Below, piece after piece: positions 4,793 to 9,919 of a stretch of DNA of 9,919 nucleotides. The translations under genes and the position numbers were made by a program. The notes beneath the pieces are model-generated. The model saw only the letters and a list, made by a program, of their open reading frames with translations. It made no database searches and was not told where the DNA came from. The stretch spans positions 1 to 9,919 of the forward strand of contig JALVIB010000051.1 of the NCBI GenBank assembly GCA_027028725.1, read 5' to 3'. Numbering within the stretch: the stretch's first letter is position 1; each line of letters begins with the position of its first letter. Origin of the DNA: Candidatus Altimarinota bacterium. GTDB lineage: Bacteria; Patescibacteriota; Gracilibacteria; UBA4473.

Positions 4793-6292
4793 ATGGCAGA
4801 TAAATTTATGACCGAACGGATTGAAAAAATTAAAGATTGGGAGGAATTGGGATTTGATGGATACGCGAAAAAGTTTGATCGCACGCATACTTCGGCAAAA
4901 GCCCGCGAATTTTGCGAGAAAAATAAGAACAAACTTCGCGATGCCAAAACAATTATGGAAAATCCAAAAGAAGACGCGCGGATGTGTGGGCGGATTATTA
5001 ATTTCCGGACAATGGGAAAACTCGCTTTTCTGCGTATTTCTGATGTAGCGGGCGATTTCCAAATTTGTTTGACCAAAAATGTTCTAGGAGATTTGTTTAA
5101 AAAAGCCGAAAAAATCCTTGATCTCGGAGATTTCGCGGGATTTTCAGGTGAATTTTTTCTGACAAATCACGGCGAGCCGACTTTGCTCGTGAAATCTTTT
5201 ACGCCTTTAGCCAAAGCTTTGCGACCAATGCCCGAAAAATGGGCGGGATTAAAAGATCGCGAAGCGTGTTATCGCGAACGAAACATCGATTTAATGAGTA
5301 ATCGTGAGACTTTGGAGCGGTTTATACTTCGTTCCAAAATGATTCGAGAAATCCGCGAATTTTTTTACGAGAAAAATTTTCTAGAAGTGGAAACTCCGAT
5401 TTTACAAGGTCAAGCGGGAGGAGCGATGGCGAAAGTTTTTGAAACGCATCATAACGCGCTGGATCACGATTTTGTGTTGCGGATTGCATTGGAATTGGAT
5501 TTGAAAAAAGTTGTCGGCGGAGGAATGGAGCGAGTTTTTGAAATCGGGAAAAATTTCCGTAACGAAGGAAGCGATCCGTCACATTTACAAGAATTTACGA
5601 TGTGCGAATGGTATGCGGCTTACGAGGATTTAGAAAAAAATAAAAAATGGACGGAGGAATTGTTTCACCGCTTGTGTGAAAAGGTTTTTGAGAAAGAAGT
5701 TTTTACCGTTGTGGACACCGAAGGCAACGAAACAGAGATAAATTTCGCGGGAAAATTCGCGGAAAAACGCTTTCCGGATTTGCTCAAAGAATTCGCGGGA
5801 ATTGATATGTTCACCGCGACAGACGAAGAAGTTTACCAAAAAGCCAAAGAACTTGGTGTGGAAAAATTAAAGGGAGTAAGTCGCGCAAATCTTTTAGACG
5901 ATATTTACAAAAAAACAGCCCGCGAAAAATTGGTTCAGCCGACTTTCGTTTTTGATTATCCGGAAGACTTGAAACCGCTCGCCCGACCAAACGGCGACGG
6001 AACGGCGTCTTGTTTCCAACTTGTGGTGAACGGCTGGGAAATTGTGAATTCTTATGGCGAACTGATTGACCCGCGCGTGCAACGAAAACTTCTCGAAGCG
6101 CAGGCGGCGGCAAAAGCCGGCGGAGACGAGGAAGCGATGGATATTGACGAAGTTTTCTTGAAAGCCATGGAACACGGATTTCCACCGATGACAGGATCTG
6201 GATTTGGAATAGATCGCTTGATGGCGATTTTCACCGGACAACCAAATTTGCGCGATGTGGTTTTGTTTCCGACGATGCGACCGATTAAGTAA
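4793..6292 (+). CDS. lysS: Lysyl-tRNA synthetase, class II
   Basis: A 499-residue class IIb lysyl-tRNA synthetase, charging tRNA-Lys with lysine in the cytosol. An N-terminal OB-fold anticodon-binding domain (about 55-140; RIINFRTMGKLAFLRISD) precedes the catalytic core. Motif 1 is around FLEVETPILQ (196-206), motif 2 GKNFRNEGSDPSHLQEF (252-268), and motif 3 GSGFGIDRLMAIF (468-480), with RDVVLFPTMRP at the end. GGAMAKVFETHHNALDHDFVLRIALELDLK fits LysRS rather than AspRS or AsnRS. The length is normal. The start is ATG 4793 (MADKFMTER); TTG 4787 and ATG 4808 are less likely alternatives. No strong Shine-Dalgarno site is visible. Three exact copies of the iterated core are in the coding region, read as phenylalanine-alanine-glycine each time (DFAGF, NFAGK, EFAGI). 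Confidence 0.95.
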   Translation: MADKFMTERIEKIKDWEELGFDGYAKKFDRTHTSAKAREFCEKNKNKLRDAKTIMENPKEDARMCGRIINFRTMGKLAFLRISDVAGDFQICLTKNVLGDLFKKAEKILDLGDFAGFSGEFFLTNHGEPTLLVKSFTPLAKALRPMPEKWAGLKDREACYRERNIDLMSNRETLERFILRSKMIREIREFFYEKNFLEVETPILQGQAGGAMAKVFETHHNALDHDFVLRIALELDLKKVVGGGMERVFEIGKNFRNEGSDPSHLQEFTMCEWYAAYEDLEKNKKWTEELFHRLCEKVFEKEVFTVVDTEGNETEINFAGKFAEKRFPDLLKEFAGIDMFTATDEEVYQKAKELGVEKLKGVSRANLLDDIYKKTAREKLVQPTFVFDYPEDLKPLARPNGDGTASCFQLVVNGWEIVNSYGELIDPRVQRKLLEAQAAAKAGGDEEAMDIDEVFLKAMEHGFPPMTGSGFGIDRLMAIFTGQPNLRDVVLFPTMRPIK

Positions 6293-6306
6293 TTTCGCGG
6301 GATTTT
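6291..6306 (+). repeat. Iterated element, 16-base copy, F orientation
   Basis: AATTTCGCGGGATTTT; its first two bases are the end of the lysS TAA stop. A further TT follows. Confidence 0.9.
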
Positions 6307-6355
6307 TTAGAAATTAATAATTAAAAGTTAATAGTTAATAATTTTTTCTTTGCTT
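6307..6355. other. AT-rich spacer between lysS and the zinc-protein gene
   Basis: Almost pure A/T with short internal repeats of GTTAATA (around 6327-6341) and AATTAATAATT-like words. No gene or convincing terminator is seen. It links the F element after lysS to the double-hairpin element at 6356. Confidence 0.5.
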
Positions 6356-6430
6356 TGTAGGGGCGATCCCTTGTGGTCGCCCATTAATTTGAATCTGTTT
6401 TTTTGGACACCCATAAAGAGCGTCCCTACA
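6356..6430. repeat. MITE-like 75-base double-hairpin element
   Basis: The ends are inverted repeats, TGTAGGGGCG (6356-6365) and CGTCCCTACA (6421-6430), matching at 9 of 10 positions. Inside are a hairpin GGGCGA...TCGCCC (6361-6382) and a weaker GGAC...GTCC hairpin (about 6404-6424). This layout resembles the non-coding TGTAGGGGC...GCCCCTACA elements I know from many bacterial genomes. Its right end runs directly into a copy of the iterated element. No target-site duplication is obvious, so it looks like an old copy. Confidence 0.65.
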
Positions 6431-6446
6431 AAATCCCGCGAAATTT
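6430..6446 (-). repeat. Iterated element, 17-base copy, R orientation
   Basis: AAAATCCCGCGAAATTT, sharing its first A with the end of the MITE-like element. First of two tandem R copies upstream of the zinc-protein gene. Confidence 0.9.
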
Positions 6447-6450
6447 GCTA

Positions 6451-6467
6451 TTTCCCGCGAAAAAATT
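6451..6467 (-). repeat. Iterated element, core copy, R orientation
   Basis: TTTCCCGCGAAAAAATT, 14 bases before the ATG at 6481 and four bases after the preceding copy. The left flank differs from the full form. Confidence 0.75.
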
Positions 6468-6480
6468 AGAATTCCAAACG

Positions 6481-6864
6481 ATGAGCAAAAAACAAGATGA
6501 CCGAATTGTTTCCTTTTTGAGCGATATTCAGAAAGAAGGGAAAGCAACAGGGAAAGTCGCAATTGAGGATTTTGAAGAAGCATTATCCACAATTTCGGTG
6601 ATTATGAATGAAGATGTGGCGCAGGCCTATCGTGATAAAGCAGAAGAAGATTGGCCAACTGCCAAAATGGCGATTTATTGCCACGATTGTCAGGATATTG
6701 TGCCGGCGGGAATTGGGAAAAGTCTGCGTGGAAATGACCGAACGGTTTGCGGTGCCTGCGGATCAAAGAAAATTTCCAGTGGTCGTCGGGAAGTTTTGGA
6801 AAGTTTTTATCATATTGAAGAAAATAAGAAAAAACGAGCCGAGAAGGAGGCGGAAAACAGATAA
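6481..6864 (+). CDS. Small C4 zinc-binding protein, function unknown
   Basis: A 127-residue protein with an N-terminal helical part (about 1-60) and a four-cysteine motif, CHDC (67-70) and CGAC (90-93), separated by 19 residues. A charged helical tail rich in K, E and R ends the protein (110-127). The Cys pattern and the preceding helices resemble DksA/TraR-type or zinc-ribbon regulators (DksA spacing is 17). However, the DksA coiled-coil tip cannot be confirmed and the region between the cysteines does not match closely. It could bind RNA polymerase, nucleic acid or ribosomes; none of this is shown. The ATG at 6481 is chosen because the upstream extension to 6403 reads through the MITE-like element and two iterated elements. 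No Shine-Dalgarno site is visible. The coding region has no copy of the iterated core. It may be cotranscribed with the pilin gene 76 bases downstream. Confidence 0.75.
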   Translation: MSKKQDDRIVSFLSDIQKEGKATGKVAIEDFEEALSTISVIMNEDVAQAYRDKAEEDWPTAKMAIYCHDCQDIVPAGIGKSLRGNDRTVCGACGSKKISSGRREVLESFYHIEENKKKRAEKEAENR

Positions 6865-6898
6865 CCACTAACTCCTTTTATCAGGGGACTTGTTCGAC

Positions 6899-6916
6899 AA
6901 AATTTCGCGGGATTTT
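6899..6916 (+). repeat. Iterated 18-base element, full copy, F orientation
   Basis: Exact AAAATTTCGCGGGATTTT, 34 bases after the zinc-protein stop and 24 before the pilin ATG. A longer pilin frame starting with TTG at 6890 would be translated through it and is unlikely. Confidence 0.95.
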
Positions 6917-6940
6917 GGTTTTTGTGTTAACATTCTACAG

Positions 6941-7540
6941 ATGTTAAAAAATAGAAAAACAAAAGGATTTACACTAATTGAACTATTGGTCACAATCGTA
7001 ATTATCGGTGTTTTGGTAACTATTTCTGTAGCAACTTTTAGTAGTTATCAGAAAAAGTCGCGTGATGCTAAGCGGGAAATGGAATTAACACAAATGGCGA
7101 AAGCAATAGCAATAGATTATACGATAAATGAAAAAGGTTGTGGCAAAGGAAATGCTTATGCAGCTAGACCTTGTGTTATGAAAATAATTAAGGATGCCGG
7201 AATAACCCTCCCCCCAGCAGAAAAGGACTGTTATGTTTATGGATTTGATATGGGGAATCCAACAGACTTTTTTGTTATATCTACAGAGCAGTATTTAGAT
7301 AAAGTATTAGTATTTCATGGGACATCTCCTGTTAAAAATTTATTTGATCCAAACGCCCCTACAAATGATCGTTTTAAAGGAACTAATTTTTATAGAATGA
7401 GTAGTTATATAAAAAATTATAAAAGTTCAGGTTGCAACAGACGGGGTAATGCTGCCGCTTTTCACAGAGAGGTAAATGGTTATCCTAATGGGAAACATTA
7501 CTATTACTATTTAACGCCACTAGATCCGTCACTTCAATAA
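6941..7540 (+). CDS. Type IV pilin / pseudopilin-like protein
   Basis: A 199-residue precursor with a class III (prepilin) signal: basic leader MLKNRKTKG, predicted prepilin-peptidase cut between G9 and F10, and mature start FTLIELLVTIVIIGVLVTI with the conserved glutamate at mature position 5 (E14). The hydrophobic helix continues to about residue 32 and then becomes the amphipathic SSYQKKSRDAKREMELTQMAKAI. The globular part has four cysteines (67, 78, 97, 165), enough for two disulfides outside the cell, and an aromatic end (HYYYYLTPLDP). It should be a filament subunit or minor pseudopilin used for adhesion, motility or DNA uptake; which one cannot be told. The ATG at 6941 places the leader correctly. 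The coding region lacks the iterated core and looks compositionally plainer than lysS or alaS. TAA runs straight into an F element. Confidence 0.9.
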   Translation: MLKNRKTKGFTLIELLVTIVIIGVLVTISVATFSSYQKKSRDAKREMELTQMAKAIAIDYTINEKGCGKGNAYAARPCVMKIIKDAGITLPPAEKDCYVYGFDMGNPTDFFVISTEQYLDKVLVFHGTSPVKNLFDPNAPTNDRFKGTNFYRMSSYIKNYKSSGCNRRGNAAAFHREVNGYPNGKHYYYYLTPLDPSLQ

Positions 7541-7554
7541 TTTCGCGGGATTTT
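7539..7554 (+). repeat. Iterated element, 16-base copy, F orientation
   Basis: AATTTCGCGGGATTTT; its first two bases are the end of the pilin TAA stop. It lies in the short convergent gap with alaS. Confidence 0.9.
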
Positions 7555-7561
7555 CAAACTT

Positions 7562-7585
7562 CCCCCTGACAAGAAGTCTAGGGGG
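7562..7585. terminator. Stem-loop between convergent pilin gene and alaS
   Basis: CCCCCTGAC (7562-7570) pairs with GTC(T)AGGGGG (7576-7585), with one bulged base and a 5-base loop. No good T-run follows on either strand, so it is a weak or atypical terminator. The alaS stop codon TAG (7580-7578) lies inside the stem. Confidence 0.45.
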
Positions 7586-9803
7586 TTAAAACAGCCTTAA
7601 TCCTTCGTACTCCGCGAGAAGATGCTTGTTCTTTCTTTATTTTGAAAGTTCCCAACTCTCCCGTGCGTTGGACATGCGGACCACCGCAAATTTCCCGCGA
7701 AAATTCTCCCATCGTATACATTTTCACCTTTTCGCCATATTTATCGCCAAATAAACCAATCGCTCCCTGTTTTTTAGCATCTTCCACGGTTGTTTCAATG
7801 CAAGAAACAGGCGCATCTGCTTTTATCGCGGAATTTACATAATCCTCAACTGCTTTAATTTGTTCAGGTGTTAGTTTTTCCGGATGAGAAAAATCAAACC
7901 GCAAGCGCTCCGGCGTAATATTTGAACCGCGTTGCTCGACATGATCGCCCAAAACTTTCCGCAATCCCGCGTGAAGTAAGTGTGTCGCTGTATGCAAACG
8001 AGTTGTTTCAACAGAATGATCGCCCAAACCTCCTTTGAATTTTTTCTCCGCGCCCGCCCGCGACGCTTCTTGGTGCTTTTTTTCCGCTTCCTTAAATCCC
8101 GCGAAATCTACGGTTAAACCTTGTTCTTGTGCCAGTTCTATCGTCATTTCTACCGGAAACCCAAAAGTTTCATAAAGCCAAAACGCTTTTTTTCCCGAAA
8201 TTTCTTTTTTATTAGAAAATTCGCGGATTTTTCCAGCTAGTTTCAAAAACTCTTTTTCTCCTTGTTCCAGTGTTTTTGCAAATTGTTTTTCTTCGATTTC
8301 TAGTTCTTTGAGAATGAATTCGCGGTTTTTCAAAAGTTCCGGATAAGCGTCCTGCAAAGACTTAATTGCTTCATCGGCTACAAATCCCGCGAAATTTTCC
8401 TTAATTCCTAATTTCCGTCCGTGGCGAATCGCCCGCCGAATTAAACGGCGCAAAATATAACCTTGATCAAGGTTTGATGGTACAATTTTGTCCGCCAGTA
8501 AAACGGTCGCGGTTCGCAAATGATCGGCGATAATTCGCGCGGAATTTCCCGTTTCTGTATCAGCAGCAGGATTTTTTATAATCTCTGGTTTTTTAGCAAT
8601 TTCCGCGATTTTTCCCAAAATCCCGCGAAAAATATCTGTTTCATAAACTGATTTTAGTCCGTTTAAAACAGTGATTGTTCGTTCCAGTCCCATTCCTGTA
8701 TCTATATTTCTCTGAAGAAGAGGAGAAAGTTTAGAGGTCTGAAGAAACGCTTTAAAATGCTCAGATTCAAAATTATTTAAACGATTTATTTGAATTTTAG
8801 AATTCGCGAAATTTAGCAATAGTCCAGCAAATCCTCCCCCTAGTTCTAGATAACTGCGTAGCTGTTTAAATCCTTTTTTAATATCTCCGGTATGAGTGGT
8901 GTTTTTTAGTTCAACAAAAATATAATCATTTACAACCAAATCAATATACCGATTTCCGTATTTTTTTCCGTCTTCAATAATTTCTACCGTTTTTTCTGTT
9001 TCAACTTTATGTCCTAATTGCCTGATTTTATCAGCCAACATTTCCTTAATTTGTTTTTCAGTTAATCCTCCCTGATATTTTTTATGAATTTGAATAGCTT
9101 TTCCGATAATATCTTCCGTTGTTTTGTTTAAATTTTTCTGAATTTCTTCAGATGTTTCTTCTTCTGACCTCATATTGTATTGCATGAAGACATCATTCCA
9201 AATTTCCACCCAGCGTGGATCATCGTGAGTTTCCTGAAAATTCGCGGGAATTTCGCCTTCACCAGTCCAGTAAAACATTTCTGTATCCGTTCCACACGGA
9301 CCGATTTCGCCTTTTGCCCACCAGTTATCTTTTTTGCCAAGGTAGGCGATTTTTTTCGCTGGAATTCCCATTTCTAGCCATTTTTTCGCGGCTTCTTCGT
9401 CGCGTGGAGCATCGTCATCTCCCGCGAAAACGGAAACCGCCAATTTTTCTACCGGTAATTTCAAAACTTCCGTCAAAAATTCCCAGCTCCATGCGATTTG
9501 TTCTTCTTTAAAATAATCTCCCAGCGACCAGTTTCCCAGCATTTCAAAAAAAGTCAGATGGGTGGCGTCGCCAACTTCGTCGATATCTCCTGTTCGGATA
9601 CATTTTTGCGCGTTCGCTAACCGCTTTCCAGCTGGGTGTTTTTCTCCCATTAAATAAGGCACAAGCGGGTGCATTCCAGAATTATGAAAAAGTGCCGTCG
9701 GGTCATTGTCAGGAATGGTCGAGGCACTCGGGATTATAGCGTGCCCTTTTTTTTTCCAAAAATTAAGCCATTTTTCGCGAAGTTCAGAAGCAGTAATTTT
9801 CAT
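7578..9803 (-). CDS. alaS: Alanyl-tRNA synthetase with an inserted nuclease-like domain
   Basis: A 741-residue class II alanyl-tRNA synthetase; it charges tRNA-Ala and clears mischarged Ser/Gly. The catalytic core begins MKITASELREKWLNFW, with motif 2 THLTFFEMLGNWSLGDYF (81-98) and motif 3 NIDTGMGLER (366-375). A tRNA-binding helical part follows (LDQGYILRRLIRRAIRHGRK). The editing domain keeps its zinc/active-site set, HTATH (604-608) and CGGPH (706-710). Between FMQYN (206-210) and motif 3 an extra segment of about 140 residues is inserted in frame; homologues have only about a dozen residues there. The protein ends right after RRIKAV, so the C-terminal oligomerisation/C-Ala part of the usual 870-residue enzyme is missing. 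The link between core and editing domain (KKFKGGLGDHS) is also short. Six exact copies of the iterated core lie in the native parts and none in the insert. An A9 run (coding strand, about codons 17-19) is a potential slippage site. Confidence 0.95.
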   Translation of the reverse strand: MKITASELREKWLNFWKKKGHAIIPSASTIPDNDPTALFHNSGMHPLVPYLMGEKHPAGKRLANAQKCIRTGDIDEVGDATHLTFFEMLGNWSLGDYFKEEQIAWSWEFLTEVLKLPVEKLAVSVFAGDDDAPRDEEAAKKWLEMGIPAKKIAYLGKKDNWWAKGEIGPCGTDTEMFYWTGEGEIPANFQETHDDPRWVEIWNDVFMQYNMRSEEETSEEIQKNLNKTTEDIIGKAIQIHKKYQGGLTEKQIKEMLADKIRQLGHKVETEKTVEIIEDGKKYGNRYIDLVVNDYIFVELKNTTHTGDIKKGFKQLRSYLELGGGFAGLLLNFANSKIQINRLNNFESEHFKAFLQTSKLSPLLQRNIDTGMGLERTITVLNGLKSVYETDIFRGILGKIAEIAKKPEIIKNPAADTETGNSARIIADHLRTATVLLADKIVPSNLDQGYILRRLIRRAIRHGRKLGIKENFAGFVADEAIKSLQDAYPELLKNREFILKELEIEEKQFAKTLEQGEKEFLKLAGKIREFSNKKEISGKKAFWLYETFGFPVEMTIELAQEQGLTVDFAGFKEAEKKHQEASRAGAEKKFKGGLGDHSVETTRLHTATHLLHAGLRKVLGDHVEQRGSNITPERLRFDFSHPEKLTPEQIKAVEDYVNSAIKADAPVSCIETTVEDAKKQGAIGLFGDKYGEKVKMYTMGEFSREICGGPHVQRTGELGTFKIKKEQASSRGVRRIKAVLTP
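8739..9173 (-). other. GxxExxY / PDDEXK_3-like domain inserted within AlaRS
   Basis: This covers residues about 211-355 of AlaRS. In order it shows the helix TTEDIIGKAIQIHKKYQGG, the segment GLTEKQI (246-252, GxxExx with I in place of Y), the helix IKEMLADKIRQLGHKVETE, strands ending in YIDLVVNDYIFVELKN, the helix KQLRSYLE and the strand GLLLNF. D288, E298 and K300 give D-x9-E-x-K, the PD-(D/E)xK nuclease signature. The order and wording match free-standing GxxExxY family proteins, whose typical phrases are RIDLLVEDKVIVELK, AQLLTYLK and GLLINF. The DNA is more AT-rich than the rest of alaS and has no exact iterated core. No intein splice residues are present at the edges, so the domain probably stays in the enzyme. 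The insert boundaries are estimates, good to about ten residues. Confidence 0.8.
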
Positions 9804-9820
9804 AATATATTTGGTGACAT
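9800..9820 (-). CDS. Possible 6-codon leader ORF coupled to alaS
   Basis: On the minus strand an ATG at 9820-9818 opens MSPNIL and stops at a TGA that overlaps the alaS ATG as ATGA. AAGGA lies four bases before this ATG, whereas alaS itself has no Shine-Dalgarno site close by. It could bring ribosomes to alaS by coupling. It is too short to judge on sequence alone. Confidence 0.25.
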   Translation of the reverse strand: MSPNIL

Positions 9821-9826
9821 TTTATC

Positions 9827-9844
9827 CTTCGGAGGACAAGCGCG
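9827..9844 (+). repeat. Dispersed repeat copy in alaS leader, shared with sufC insert
   Basis: CTTCGGAGGACAAGCGCG matches 1619-1636 in sufC at 16 of 18 positions. With the preceding bases, TCCT/AGGA form a short hairpin on a TCGG loop (9825-9836). On the minus strand its AAGGA supplies the ribosome-binding-like sequence of the small leader ORF. Confidence 0.5.
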
Positions 9845-9883
9845 GAGAATTTAGCATATTTTTATGAATTTATGAAATTTTTC

Positions 9884-9901
9884 AAAATTTCGCGGGATTT
9901 T
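9884..9901 (+). repeat. Iterated 18-base element, full copy, F on + strand
   Basis: Exact AAAATTTCGCGGGATTTT, 80 bases upstream of alaS, hence R in the alaS reading direction. Nothing else identifiable lies between here and the window edge. Confidence 0.95.
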
Positions 9902-9919
9902 TAATATCTCTTGATAAAG

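Noticed and set aside
6890..6940. TTG start for the pilin gene at 6890
   Set aside because: It would read through a full iterated element and place 17 residues before the basic prepilin leader, which ATG 6941 starts correctly.
8739..9173. Intein in AlaRS
   Set aside because: No Cys/Ser at the left edge, no His-Asn plus Cys/Ser/Thr at the right edge, and no Hint-domain blocks or LAGLIDADG motif. The content fits a GxxExxY-like domain.
109..9901. CRISPR array built from the iterated element
   Set aside because: Copies are spread irregularly over 10 kb in both orientations, many inside genes. There is no regular spacer length and no cas gene.

Overview
The window looks like a piece of a small, AT-rich bacterial genome, most likely a Patescibacteria/CPR lineage. 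This rests on four traits. Spacers are very short and Shine-Dalgarno sites are mostly absent. The alanyl-tRNA synthetase ends straight after its editing domain. There is a minimal sufC/sufB pair and a type IV pilin-like gene. Where UGA appears (hicB, hicA) it acts as a stop, which argues mildly against the UGA=Gly code of Gracilibacteria/SR1. The lineage call is an inference from gene content and style, not from a marker phylogeny.

Layout, left to right. First comes the 3' end of an unidentified + strand gene (1-110). Next is a minus-strand operon, hicB-hicA-K+ channel (1328 to 125), in which both junctions are 4-base ATGA overlaps. sufC follows on the + strand (1417-2196) and ends at a strong bidirectional terminator. 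An unrecognised minus-strand gene (3104-2265) then separates sufC from sufB (3324-4709). After sufB come lysS (4793-6292), a repeat-filled 188-base spacer, a small C4 zinc-binding protein (6481-6864), a type IV pilin-like gene (6941-7540), and alaS convergent on the minus strand (9803-7578). SufC and SufB are the ATPase and scaffold of the SUF iron-sulfur system. LysS and AlaS charge tRNAs. The pilin is exported to a surface filament. HicBA and the channel form an accessory cassette.

The dominant non-genic signal is an iterated motif with an 18-base full form, AAAATTTCGCGGGATTTT (called 'F' here; its reverse complement AAAATCCCGCGAAATTTT is 'R'). I count about 26 exact copies by eye of its 9-base core TTCGCGGGA or its complement; chance would give about 0.08. 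Twelve copies lie between genes, so every gap except the ATGA overlaps holds at least one. Fourteen lie inside sufC, sufB, lysS and alaS. None lie inside hicB, hicA, the channel gene, the unknown 279-aa gene, the zinc protein, the pilin gene, or the inserted domain of alaS. Possible roles are a DNA uptake signal, a chromosome-organising or recombination site, or a 3'-end hairpin.

The second strong signal is in alaS. About 140 codons are inserted in frame between the FMQYN segment and class II motif 3. The insert resembles the GxxExxY / PDDEXK_3 nuclease-fold family and keeps a D-x9-E-x-K motif. It is AT-rich and lacks the iterated core, as expected of a recent arrival inside an essential gene.
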